From assembly GCF_022394535.1 (NCBI RefSeq), contig NZ_CP089414.1, forward strand, positions 558,001-622,000: DNA of 64,000 nt, given 5' to 3'. Position 1 is the stretch's first letter, and each line of letters starts with the position of its first letter. A program made the position numbers and the translations under genes. The notes under the pieces were generated by a model. The model was not told where the DNA came from, searched no databases, and saw nothing but the letters and a program-made list of their open reading frames with translations. This document shows, piece after piece, positions 44,338-52,973 of this stretch. This stretch comes from Dyella terrae (GTDB taxonomy: Bacteria; Pseudomonadota; Gammaproteobacteria; Xanthomonadales; Rhodanobacteraceae).

Positions 44338-45263
44338 AAGTGATTCTTGCCCAGCCACGCGGTTTCTGTGCAGGCGTGGTTCGCGCCATTGAAATCGTCG
44401 AGCGCGCCTTGCAGCGTTATGGCGCTCCCGTATACGTGCATCACGAGATCGTGCACAACCGGCACGTAGTCGACGATTTGCGCTCCAAGGGCGCGATCTT
44501 TGTTGACGACCTGGCCGACGTGCCGGAAGGCGCGCACGCCATTTTTAGCGCGCACGGCGTCGGCCGTTCCGTCGAAGCGCTGGCCGAGCGACGCAGTCTG
44601 CAGGTGCTGGACGCGACGTGTCCGCTGGTAACCAAAGTGCATAACCAGGGCCAGCGCTACGCACAGGAAGGGCGCACGGTGGTGTTGATCGGCCACGCCG
44701 GTCATCCCGAAGTGGTTGGTACGCTCGACCAGATTCCCGGGCCGGTGGTGCTGGTGCAGGACGTGGGGGAGGCCGAAACGCTCGACTTTCCTGCGGACGC
44801 ACCGCTCGCCTATGTCTCGCAGACCACGCTGAGTGTCGATGACACGCGGCGCATCATCGACGTGCTGCGCCGGCGCTTCACCAACTTGTCCGGCCCGAGC
44901 ACGGGCGACATTTGCTACGCCACGCAGAATCGTCAGAGCGCGGTGCGCGAGCTGGCGGGGCAGGTGGAAGTGATGCTGGTGGTCGGCTCGCCGAACAGCT
45001 CGAATTCGCGTCGCTTGCAGGAAATCGCCGAAGAGTTGGGCGTGCCTAGCTACTTGCTTGCCGACGGTGGCGAACTGCAGCAGGCGTGGGTGGCCGATGC
45101 GCGTATCGTCGGACTCACGGCGGGCGCGTCGGCACCGGAAGCGTCTGTTGATGATGTACTTCGTGCCTTGCGGCAACTCGCTCCGGTGGAGCTGGTCACC
45201 ATGGACGGACGCCGCGAGCGCGCGGTGTTTCCTCTCCCGGTGGTGTTGGAGGCCGTGTCATGA
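44334..45263 (+). CDS. ispH: 4-Hydroxy-3-methylbut-2-enyl diphosphate reductase
   Basis: A 309-residue [4Fe-4S] enzyme that makes IPP and DMAPP from HMBPP in the last MEP step. The three cluster cysteines are C12 (RGFCAGV), C96 (DATCPLV) and C194 (DICYATQ), and the catalytic glutamate E126 is in GHPEVVG. The gene is translationally coupled to dxs upstream and dxr downstream through four-base overlaps. In many gammaproteobacteria ispH lies next to lspA instead, so this location is unusual and may represent a second copy. Confidence 0.96.
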   Translation: MKVILAQPRGFCAGVVRAIEIVERALQRYGAPVYVHHEIVHNRHVVDDLRSKGAIFVDDLADVPEGAHAIFSAHGVGRSVEALAERRSLQVLDATCPLVTKVHNQGQRYAQEGRTVVLIGHAGHPEVVGTLDQIPGPVVLVQDVGEAETLDFPADAPLAYVSQTTLSVDDTRRIIDVLRRRFTNLSGPSTGDICYATQNRQSAVRELAGQVEVMLVVGSPNSSNSRRLQEIAEELGVPSYLLADGGELQQAWVADARIVGLTAGASAPEASVDDVLRALRQLAPVELVTMDGRRERAVFPLPVVLEAVS

Positions 45264-46468
45264 ACGTGCAGCGCTTGAGCATTCTTGGTTCCACTGGCTC
45301 CATCGGCACCAGCACATTGGATGTGGTCGCGCGCCATCCGGATCGCTTCCGCGTGTTTGCGCTCACGGCGCATCGCCAGATCGATCGGTTGTTTGACCAG
45401 TGTCGTGCGTTCCTGCCGGAAGTCGTGGTGGTGGGTGATGCCGAGGGTGCCGCGGAACTGAAGCAGAAGCTTCGCGCGGCGCGTTTGTCCACCGAAGTGG
45501 CTTACGGTCCGCAGGCGTTGAGCGCGGCGGCTAGCGCGGCGGCTTGCGATACCGTGGTGGCTGCCATTGTCGGCGCGGCGGGTCTTGCCTCGTCGCTGGC
45601 CGCGGCACGCGCCGGCAAGAAGATCCTGCTGGCGAACAAGGAGGCCCTGGTGGTGTCAGGGGCTCTGTTCATGCGCACCGTGGCTGAGCATGGCGCCACG
45701 CTGTTGCCACTGGACAGCGAACACAACGCCATCTTCCAGTGCCTTGGTACGGGCTCGTGCACGGGGGCAGGCGTCGAGCGCCTGATCCTCACTGCCTCAG
45801 GTGGTCCGTTTCTGCAGCGTGAGTTGGATACGCTGGATGCCGTGACGCCCGACCAGGCCTGCAAGCATCCGAACTGGGTGATGGGGCGCAAGATTTCGGT
45901 CGACTCGGCCACCATGATGAACAAGGGGCTGGAAGTCATCGAGGCTCGCTGGCTGTTCGACATGCCGGCGGAGCGTATCGAGGTGCTGATTCATCCGCAG
46001 AGCGTGATTCACTCGATGGTGGCTTACGCCGACCAGTCCGTGCTTGCGCAACTGGGCAACCCCGACATGCGCACGCCGATTGCGCATGCCATGGCGCATC
46101 CGGATCGTATCGACTCGGGCGTGGCGCCATTGGACCTCACACGCATGTCCAACCTGAGTTTTTATGCGCCGGATCTCGCGAGGTTTCCGTGCCTGCGGCT
46201 TGGTCTGCAGGTGTTGCGTGACGGTTGCCGCGCTAGCGTGACCTTGAACGCCGCCAATGAAATTGCGGTGGACGCGTTTCTGCGGGAGCAGATTCGTTTC
46301 ACCGATATCGCGCGCGTGGTGGAGCGCACGCTTGATCAGTTGCCGGCACTGGCTGCCACCGCGCAGCTGGACGATATCCTTGCCGCCGACGAGCGGGCGC
46401 GTGCGACGGCTCACCAAATTATTGCCAAGCTATCAGCGCCGCGCGCTGTCGTAGCAACCATTCATTGA
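45260..46468 (+). CDS. dxr: 1-Deoxy-D-xylulose-5-phosphate reductoisomerase
   Basis: A 402-residue NADPH-dependent enzyme that makes MEP (second pathway step), also known as IspC. The NADPH motif GSTGSIG is at the start, followed by the nucleotide-linked NKEALVVSG, the metal and substrate segment [11 protein letters not shown] and [21 protein letters not shown] 45260 overlaps the ispH stop. The housekeeping dxr usually sits with cdsA and frr, which are absent here. The next gene starts after 20 bases. Confidence 0.96.
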   Translation: MNVQRLSILGSTGSIGTSTLDVVARHPDRFRVFALTAHRQIDRLFDQCRAFLPEVVVVGDAEGAAELKQKLRAARLSTEVAYGPQALSAAASAAACDTVVAAIVGAAGLASSLAAARAGKKILLANKEALVVSGALFMRTVAEHGATLLPLDSEHNAIFQCLGTGSCTGAGVERLILTASGGPFLQRELDTLDAVTPDQACKHPNWVMGRKISVDSATMMNKGLEVIEARWLFDMPAERIEVLIHPQSVIHSMVAYADQSVLAQLGNPDMRTPIAHAMAHPDRIDSGVAPLDLTRMSNLSFYAPDLARFPCLRLGLQVLRDGCRASVTLNAANEIAVDAFLREQIRFTDIARVVERTLDQLPALAATAQLDDILAADERARATAHQIIAKLSAPRAVVATIH

Positions 46469-46488
46469 TGTGATGCGGAGACGAGTGC

Positions 46489-47427
46489 GTGAGTGAAGCG
46501 ATTCAACTGTGGCCTGCTTCGTCCGGTGCGCCGGCACACGCCGAGCCGCTGGAAACCTGGATGCCACGGATCCTGCAGCGCACCGAGCGGGCACTGGAGC
46601 ATTATCTGCCGTCGGTCGATACCGTACCGGCGACGCTGCATGACGGCATGCGCTACGCCACGCTCGGCGGCGGAAAGCGCCTGCGTGCGCTGCTTTGCCA
46701 TGCGTCGGGTGAACTGGTGGACGCGGACCCGGCGACTCTCGATGGCGCTGCCAGTGCGATCGAAATGATCCACGCGTATTCGCTAGTGCACGACGATCTT
46801 CCAGCGATGGACAACGATCTGCTCCGCCGCGGTCAGCCGACCGTGCACGTGCGCTATGGCGAAGCGATGGCGATCCTCGTTGGTGATGGTTTGCAAGCCC
46901 AGGCTTTCGCCGTGATCGGTGACATGCCGGCCAGCGCGACTCAGCGCGTGGCACTGCTGAAGGAGCTCGCGGCCGCAAGCAGCTCACAGGGCATGGTGGG
47001 CGGGCAGGCGATCGACCTGGAAAGCGTGGGGCATGTGCTGTCGCGCGATCAGCTCGAACAGATGCATCGATTGAAGACGGGCGCCTTGTTGCGGGCGGCG
47101 GTATTCATGGGTGCGCATTGCGGTGCGTTGGCCATGTCGCCGGAACTCCACTCAGCGCTCGATGGTTACCAGCGCGCCGTGGGGCTCGCGTTCCAGGTGG
47201 TCGATGACATTCTGGACGTGACTACCGATGCGGCCACGCTGGGCAAGACGCCCGGCAAGGACGCGCAGGACAACAAGCCGACCTACGTGTCGCTGCTTGG
47301 GTTGGATGCCTCGCGCAAGTTGGCGGAGGACCTGGGCGAGCGTGCGCGCGCCGCGCTGGCTCCGCTGGGTGAGCGCGCCGCGCACCTGCATGGCCTTGCC
47401 GACATGGTGGTGCATCGCATTCGCTGA
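46489..47427 (+). CDS. ispA: Farnesyl diphosphate synthase (polyprenyl synthetase)
   Basis: A 312-residue prenyltransferase that makes FPP from IPP and DMAPP. The first aspartate-rich motif DDLPAMD (D102, D103, D108) and the second DDILD (D239, D240, D243) are complete, with GGKRLR for diphosphate binding. The longer DDx4D form of the first motif and the upstream residues are typical of bacterial FPP/GPP synthases. The start is GTG 46489 behind CGGAGACGAG. It ends the MEP operon and is convergent with copD, only 19 bases away. Confidence 0.94.
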   Translation: MSEAIQLWPASSGAPAHAEPLETWMPRILQRTERALEHYLPSVDTVPATLHDGMRYATLGGGKRLRALLCHASGELVDADPATLDGAASAIEMIHAYSLVHDDLPAMDNDLLRRGQPTVHVRYGEAMAILVGDGLQAQAFAVIGDMPASATQRVALLKELAAASSSQGMVGGQAIDLESVGHVLSRDQLEQMHRLKTGALLRAAVFMGAHCGALAMSPELHSALDGYQRAVGLAFQVVDDILDVTTDAATLGKTPGKDAQDNKPTYVSLLGLDASRKLAEDLGERARAALAPLGERAAHLHGLADMVVHRIR

Positions 47428-47446
47428 GCGGGTATCGCGGGGCGCC

Positions 47447-49102
47447 TCACGCCTCGCGATACCACAGCAAGATCACGCCGATCAGCATGAAGCACGCCGG
47501 CCACACGTAGCCCGCAATACGCCCGCCGCGACCGGGCAGGCGCAACTCCAGCCATCGCGACCAACCCGCGGCCACGCCGGCCAGCGCCAGCGGCGTGTGG
47601 GTCAATTCAATCAGCATCTGATCTTTCACGTTGGAAATCTGATGACTGTGCGTGAGCAACATGGCGCCGCCTACGGCGACCAGTAGCGGAAAGACCAGCG
47701 CCGCGCGCTCGCTCTTCAGGCGGCCAGTGCGTACGGACCATTCGAATGTGCCGAACAGGATGATCAGCAATACGAAGAATCGGTGCTGCGCCACTTCTAC
47801 ATCGCGCCACGCCACCCACCATCCCTCCTGACCCAGTGGCCATACCTCAGGGTCGGATCGGAGCAGCAAAAAGGCCGCCATAAGCAGGAACAGTAGTGGC
47901 CAATGGCGCGCCCATCGCATGCCCGCGCGACTGAGCAAGGCGAGGAAGCCGATCAACAGGACGAAGATACCTGCCCAATGATGGTTGTATTCGGACCACG
48001 CGATATCTTCGGCATTGCGCGGCGGCAGGATGCCGGAACCAGGCGTCGTGGCCGACTGCGTTACTTGGTGATCACGCGCGGCGTCCTGATCCAGTTGGGT
48101 CTGCAATTGCGAAATGGCTAGCGTGTCGTGATCGGGTGAACTCAGGCGCGGCCATGCCGGCGCATTGCGTACGGCGATTTCGTGCAGTGTCACGCGATCG
48201 GTGGTCAGGTCGACGGCAGGTGGTACGGACGTCAGCGAGGCCGCCGCGAAGAAGATGGTGAAGCCGATGCCGATCTCCACTTCGGCAAAGCGACGCATGC
48301 GCGTCACGGAGGCATCGCCTCCCTTGCGCAGGCGTTCGGTGACCAAGAAGTTGCCGAGCCCCAGGCCCAGCAGGCCGATGAACATCGCCACCTTGGCGCC
48401 AACCATGACGCCGTAGGCCGTGCCGTAGAAACCCTGCGCGTCGCCCACGTAGAAGATCCACATGGTGATGCCGGACAGCAGGACGCAGGCCACGCCGATC
48501 ATCGACATACGGGAGAAGCGCGAACCGACCAACCTTAAGCCATCAGCGTCCTGCAGGTGGCGTAGTACAACCACAAAGCAGGGAATGGCACCGATCCAGA
48601 TCGCGGCGCCGAACTGGTGCAGGCCTTCCACGAGCATCAGCAGGGTGTTGTCGTCCAGGCGCGCATAGGCATGCGTAGTGGCCGTGGCGGCGGCCAGTTC
48701 GATCAGGCCGACCAGCAGCAGTAGCGTGCGCGGAATCGACCGCGCCATGGTGCGTTGGCCCAGGCAAAAGGCGATGGCGAGCGCACAGAGGATCTTGACG
48801 CTGGCCGCCACGGCGAACGACGCCTGCATGACGTTGGAGAAGGGCAGGTCGACGGTCGACATCAACACGGACACCTGCAGTGCGGTCGTCGCCAGTTCGG
48901 CGAGCACCAGTCCCCAGGCGCTCCAGCGGGTCAGGCGCACGATGCGTTGTTCCAGCGCGTCGCCCTGTACCAGTCGTGAGCTCAGCGGGTGCAGCAGGAA
49001 CACAAGGAAAAGCAGGCCGCCCAATGTCATGGACTGGGCGACGATCACCAGTCCATGCAGGATGACGCTCAGGTAGCCAAAAATGTCGACGAGCAGTGCC
49101 AC
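47447..49102 (-). CDS. copD: CopD-family copper resistance / uptake membrane protein
   Basis: A 551-residue polytopic inner-membrane protein with about 12-14 hydrophobic helices. The N-terminal half matches the CopD domain (SVILHGLVIVAQSMTLGGLLF, HQFGAAIWIGAIP with a conserved histidine and tryptophan). The C-terminal half continues with hydrophobic segments and histidine-containing loops (YNHHWAGIF, THSHQIS). It probably takes up or handles copper with CopC. It is downstream of copC by 55 bases and at the end of the operon led by sqs. Confidence 0.85.
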   Translation of the reverse strand: MALLVDIFGYLSVILHGLVIVAQSMTLGGLLFLVFLLHPLSSRLVQGDALEQRIVRLTRWSAWGLVLAELATTALQVSVLMSTVDLPFSNVMQASFAVAASVKILCALAIAFCLGQRTMARSIPRTLLLLVGLIELAAATATTHAYARLDDNTLLMLVEGLHQFGAAIWIGAIPCFVVVLRHLQDADGLRLVGSRFSRMSMIGVACVLLSGITMWIFYVGDAQGFYGTAYGVMVGAKVAMFIGLLGLGLGNFLVTERLRKGGDASVTRMRRFAEVEIGIGFTIFFAAASLTSVPPAVDLTTDRVTLHEIAVRNAPAWPRLSSPDHDTLAISQLQTQLDQDAARDHQVTQSATTPGSGILPPRNAEDIAWSEYNHHWAGIFVLLIGFLALLSRAGMRWARHWPLLFLLMAAFLLLRSDPEVWPLGQEGWWVAWRDVEVAQHRFFVLLIILFGTFEWSVRTGRLKSERAALVFPLLVAVGGAMLLTHSHQISNVKDQMLIELTHTPLALAGVAAGWSRWLELRLPGRGGRIAGYVWPACFMLIGVILLWYREA

Positions 49103-49157
49103 GGTACCCCCGTTGGTCAGCGGTGGCTAACGATTGCGATGACGTTGATTGCCGCGC

Positions 49158-49520
49158 TCAGGGCGCGGGCGTCACGTTGAACGGCAGGTCGCCGCGCGTG
49201 ATGTGTCCGTCCAGAGCCAGTGCCTGCCAGCGGATGACATAAGCGCCGGGCTTCAGGTCCGTCGCGCTGTCCAGCTCGTTGGGCTTGTCTGCACTGGCGG
49301 TAATGGCGAGCGGCGTTTCACTCTTGTCGGCGGCGACGAGTAGCAGTCGTGAGCGCCCCTGGTCGATCTTGCTGTTGTACTTGAGTGTCAGTGCCACATG
49401 ACCGGCCGCGACGCTACCGTTGGCCTTGGGCGTGCTGTCGGTGAGGATGGCGTGGGCGCTGACGTTGAGGCTGGCGAGCAGGGCGAGAGTGGCGAACGCG
49501 ACGCGACGATTGAGTTGCAT
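49158..49520 (-). CDS. copC: CopC-domain periplasmic copper-binding protein
   Basis: A 120-residue protein with a Sec signal ending in SAHA. After cleavage the mature N-terminus would place a histidine close to the start of HAILTDSTP, the histidine-brace-like site of CopC proteins. The beta-sandwich and terminal LDGHITRGDLPFNV motif with a further histidine agree. It binds Cu(II) and hands it to CopD. It starts 24 bases after hpnN on the same strand, so it is probably part of the hopanoid transcript. Confidence 0.88.
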   Translation of the reverse strand: MQLNRRVAFATLALLASLNVSAHAILTDSTPKANGSVAAGHVALTLKYNSKIDQGRSRLLLVAADKSETPLAITASADKPNELDSATDLKPGAYVIRWQALALDGHITRGDLPFNVTPAP

Positions 49521-49544
49521 GCGGTGACTCCAAAGCGACGGGGA

Positions 49545-52157
49545 TCAAGTGTGGCTGAAGGGTTGTTTGCACAGCCCGATCGAGTAAAGCATGGCGGGCA
49601 GGAAGGCGAAGGTGGACAGCAGCACGGCCACCAGACTGAGCAACAGCACGCCGCCCATGCTCGCCGTGCCTGGGTGGCGAGCGATGGCCAGGCTGCCGAA
49701 AGCCGTTCCCGTAGTGAGCGCAGAGAACAGGATGGCGCGTGCCGTGGGCGAGCCAAGGAACAACTGCATGCCGTGGCGCCAGTTCATTACGAAGTAGACA
49801 TTGAACGACACGCCTACGCCCAAGAGCAGCGGCAGCGCGATGATGTTGGCGAAGTTGATGGCAATGCCGAACAAGCGTGCCAGCAGCGCGGTGAGCAGGG
49901 CAGACATCAGCAGCGTTGCCAGCACCAGGCCGGCGTCGCGTGCGCGGCGCAACACCAGTATCAGCACAATGGCGATGGCCGCGGTGGCATAGATCGCCGC
50001 CTCGCGGAACGCGATGAGAATGGTGTCGGCCGCCCTGATGGTATCGACGGCGGAACCTGCGGCATCCGGGGCTTCCTTCTGCACGGCCTGGACGAAATCG
50101 CGCAGGCCGGCAGTGCTCTGTGCCTTGGTGGTGGGCGTTACCTGCACGCGCACGCGCCCATCCGGTGCAAACCAATCGCGGCGCAGGTCGTCCGGCAGAT
50201 TCTGCATGGTGATGGGTGTGGCCGATAGCGAGTCGGCCAACTGGTTGAGTGTGTAGGGCAGGTACTTCGTCAGCGCGTCGTTCGCTGTCGCCATTTGTTG
50301 GTCGTTGCCATGGGCCAGTGCAGCCAGTGCCTTGCCGATGCGTCGCAGCGGCGAGTTGGCTGGCAGCTTGTCGGCAACACTGGCGATGCCGTCGCTGGTT
50401 TCCTTGGCGGCGTCACGCATCTCGTCGGCGGTAGGTGCTGCGACTTTCTCGCCAGGGTTCAGTACGGCGTACATCAGGTCGGATGCTTGCTGCAGCTGCT
50501 CCAGTTTGTCGTCCTGACCGGTGGGAACGAAGTCGACACCCGATACGACTTGCGCCACTTCCGGCAACTTGCCCAGCTTCTCGCTTAGGGCTTTTGCAGC
50601 AGGCAGGTCTTTTGCCAGCACGTCCATGGTGAACGGGTTGGTGTTCGGGTCGTCCATCAGTGACGTGAGTGTTTGCATTGCCTCGGTATCCGCGCGCTTG
50701 GTGTGCAGCGGATTGGCGTCGAACGGGATGGTGGCCGCGCACCAGATGCCGATGACGCCAAGCACGACAAAGACCGTCAGCACGGCTTTGCGGTTGCGGT
50801 TTAACCACTTATCCGCAGCGACGCTGCCGGGTAGCGCGACTTCTGCGTGCGGTGATCCTTTTGCCAGCAGGCGCAGCAACGCAGGCAGTACAGTGAGCGT
50901 GCAGATGAGTGCTAGCAGCATGCCGACGCCAGCGATGATGCCGAGCTCCGCGACGCCGGTGAAGTCGGTCGGTGCGAAGGCGAGGAAGCCGCAGGCCGTG
51001 GCGAGCGCGGCAAGCCCGACCTGGCTGACTACGCGATTGGCCGTTTCATGCAGGGAGTCGTCAAACGTACGGTCGCTGTACTGGCGGGCGTGCAGGCGCA
51101 CGCCGAACTGGATGCCGAAGTCCACCGCGAGGCCGACGAACAGCACGGCGAATGCCACGGAAACCAGGTTGAGTCGGCCGACGGAAAGCGCGGCAAAGCC
51201 CAGCGTGTAAATCAGGCCAACCACCAATGTGATGACCACCGGAACGATCAGTCGCCAGGTGCCTAGCGCCAGCACCAGCCAGAACACCAACAGCAGGCTG
51301 CTACCGATAGCGATGGGCCCGGCGCGATCGGTCAGCGAGGCGAACTCTTCATCGGCCAACGGCACTGAGCCGGTGTAGTTGATGTGCACGCGGCCCGATT
51401 TCACCTCAGGCAGTTCATGGGCCAGTTGCAGCATCGCTTGTGTGGCGGCCTGTCCCGGCTCCAGCGCCGTGTGGTCGAGCACTGGGTGGATCAGGATGAA
51501 CTCTTGCCCGCCGTTGCTGTTGACCAGATCGGGCGTCAGTAGCGCCTGCCAGGAGAGCGGTGCGTTCTTGCCCGCCACTGCGTCTTCCATGGTTTGCGCG
51601 ACGTTGCCGAGCGCCGGATCGTACGAGGACAGGTCATCCGCCATGCCGCGACGCACACCTTCAACCATAAGGTTGATGCCGTTGAAGAGGCCGCGTGCGG
51701 ACGGATCCTTGGCCAGCGGACCGAGCAGAGGCTGTGCCTGCAGCATGCTGTCGAGCGTGCTTTCCAGTTCATCCTGGGGAAGCAGTAGCAGGCCCTCGCG
51801 ATTGAAGAAGGGGCTGATGCCCGGCGTGGACGACGAGCGGAAATGTTCCTTGTCAGCCACCAGTTTGGCGTTGAGCGCCTGCGCGGCAATGCGAGCTTCT
51901 TCGGGCGTAGGTGCGCGCACCACAGCGGTTAGCGTGTCGCTGAACTGGGGGAACTGGCGCGCAAAGGCGGCGCTCTGTTGCCGCCACGGCAGCTTGTCGG
52001 AAAAGAGATGGTCCGAGTCGGTGTCGATGCTCAGGTGTCGCGATGCACCCCAAAGACTCAGCATGACAAACAGGGCGGTCAGCAGCAGGACGACATAGTG
52101 ATGCCGGCCACTGCGGTCCACCGTCCAAACCAGGCCTTTATGAATCGCTTTGAACAC
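49545..52157 (-). CDS. hpnN: Hopanoid RND transporter HpnN
   Basis: An 870-residue RND/MMPL-type exporter that carries hopanoids from the inner to the outer membrane. It has a short N-terminal segment, a first transmembrane helix (VVLLLTALFVMLSLWG), a large periplasmic loop, a central bundle with a conserved VDFGIQFGVRLHARQ motif and repeats of this layout in the second half (FNVYFVMNWRHG). The first helix starts MFKAIHKGLVWTV, common to HpnN proteins. It is downstream of hpnG by 78 bases. Loss of HpnN in other bacteria traps hopanoids in the inner membrane. Confidence 0.92.
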   Translation of the reverse strand: MFKAIHKGLVWTVDRSGRHHYVVLLLTALFVMLSLWGASRHLSIDTDSDHLFSDKLPWRQQSAAFARQFPQFSDTLTAVVRAPTPEEARIAAQALNAKLVADKEHFRSSSTPGISPFFNREGLLLLPQDELESTLDSMLQAQPLLGPLAKDPSARGLFNGINLMVEGVRRGMADDLSSYDPALGNVAQTMEDAVAGKNAPLSWQALLTPDLVNSNGGQEFILIHPVLDHTALEPGQAATQAMLQLAHELPEVKSGRVHINYTGSVPLADEEFASLTDRAGPIAIGSSLLLVFWLVLALGTWRLIVPVVITLVVGLIYTLGFAALSVGRLNLVSVAFAVLFVGLAVDFGIQFGVRLHARQYSDRTFDDSLHETANRVVSQVGLAALATACGFLAFAPTDFTGVAELGIIAGVGMLLALICTLTVLPALLRLLAKGSPHAEVALPGSVAADKWLNRNRKAVLTVFVVLGVIGIWCAATIPFDANPLHTKRADTEAMQTLTSLMDDPNTNPFTMDVLAKDLPAAKALSEKLGKLPEVAQVVSGVDFVPTGQDDKLEQLQQASDLMYAVLNPGEKVAAPTADEMRDAAKETSDGIASVADKLPANSPLRRIGKALAALAHGNDQQMATANDALTKYLPYTLNQLADSLSATPITMQNLPDDLRRDWFAPDGRVRVQVTPTTKAQSTAGLRDFVQAVQKEAPDAAGSAVDTIRAADTILIAFREAAIYATAAIAIVLILVLRRARDAGLVLATLLMSALLTALLARLFGIAINFANIIALPLLLGVGVSFNVYFVMNWRHGMQLFLGSPTARAILFSALTTGTAFGSLAIARHPGTASMGGVLLLSLVAVLLSTFAFLPAMLYSIGLCKQPFSHT

Positions 52158-52235
52158 GCCGTCGGACCTCCGGGCTACGATGCCGCCGGCCGTACGTCGA
52201 GGCCAAGCCTGACATCCGAAAACAATGGTTGAAGA

Positions 52236-52973
52236 TTAGCAGGACCGGGCCGCGTCGCGCGCCAGACCCGCACCTGCCGCTTGTGCCGCCGCGCGCAAGG
52301 CACGTGTCGCCTTGCTCATGCGTGCAGCCAGGGTTGGCAGCTCCATCAGTAGATAAGGGTGACGCAGTAAGGTGGCCAACATGCGCAGGCTGCGAGGGCG
52401 ACCCCAGGCATCGATGCTGCTCTGTAGTTCGGCGGGTACGTTGTCCTCGCGCTCGTCGACGATCGCACGCAACACAATGAAGGGTATTCGGTGCTCTGCG
52501 GCAACGATCGCGATGGCGGCGCTCTCCATGTCTACAGCAAGCGACTGGTGGCGTTCACGCATCCAACCTTTCGCCTCCACGGAAAGCAATGGCTCGGGCA
52601 GGCTCAACAAACTGCCTTGCTCCACCAGCGGAAGATTGGCCGCCGTCAGGCAGCGGATGAGCGATGCGCGCCACGCCGGATCGGGCTGGTAGTCATGACT
52701 GCGTTCGTCGAGCACGCAGGACGGGCAGAACAACGTGCCGCTCCGCAGGCCGGGAGCAAGACTGCCGGCTACGCCAAACGAGACGAGTGCGCTGGCACCC
52801 GCCTCGATCAACGCCTGTGCTCCTTCGCGTGCGGCCTGTTGGCCCATGCCGGTGAGGCAGAGGAACTCCCCTGTATCGAGCGTCGACGTTGCGCACACCG
52901 GCACGAATCGGCGCGTCAAGGTGCGCGCTTCGGCGGCCAGCGCTGTCACGATGCCCACGGTGTTCGGCGTCAC
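52236..52973 (-). CDS. hpnG: HpnG: adenosylhopane nucleosidase/phosphorylase
   Basis: A 245-residue purine-nucleoside-phosphorylase-fold protein that removes adenine from adenosylhopane to give ribosylhopane. GTG 52973 is chosen because it overlaps the shc stop (GTGA), the coupling seen elsewhere in this operon; an ATG at 53024 would overlap shc by 55 bases. Landmarks are GIVTALAAEA at the start, VSFGVAGSLAPGL, and the catalytic-type SLAVDMESAAIA with a later LRAIVDERED. The next gene hpnN starts 78 bases downstream. Confidence 0.9.
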   Translation of the reverse strand: MTPNTVGIVTALAAEARTLTRRFVPVCATSTLDTGEFLCLTGMGQQAAREGAQALIEAGASALVSFGVAGSLAPGLRSGTLFCPSCVLDERSHDYQPDPAWRASLIRCLTAANLPLVEQGSLLSLPEPLLSVEAKGWMRERHQSLAVDMESAAIAIVAAEHRIPFIVLRAIVDEREDNVPAELQSSIDAWGRPRSLRMLATLLRHPYLLMELPTLAARMSKATRALRAAAQAAGAGLARDAARSC

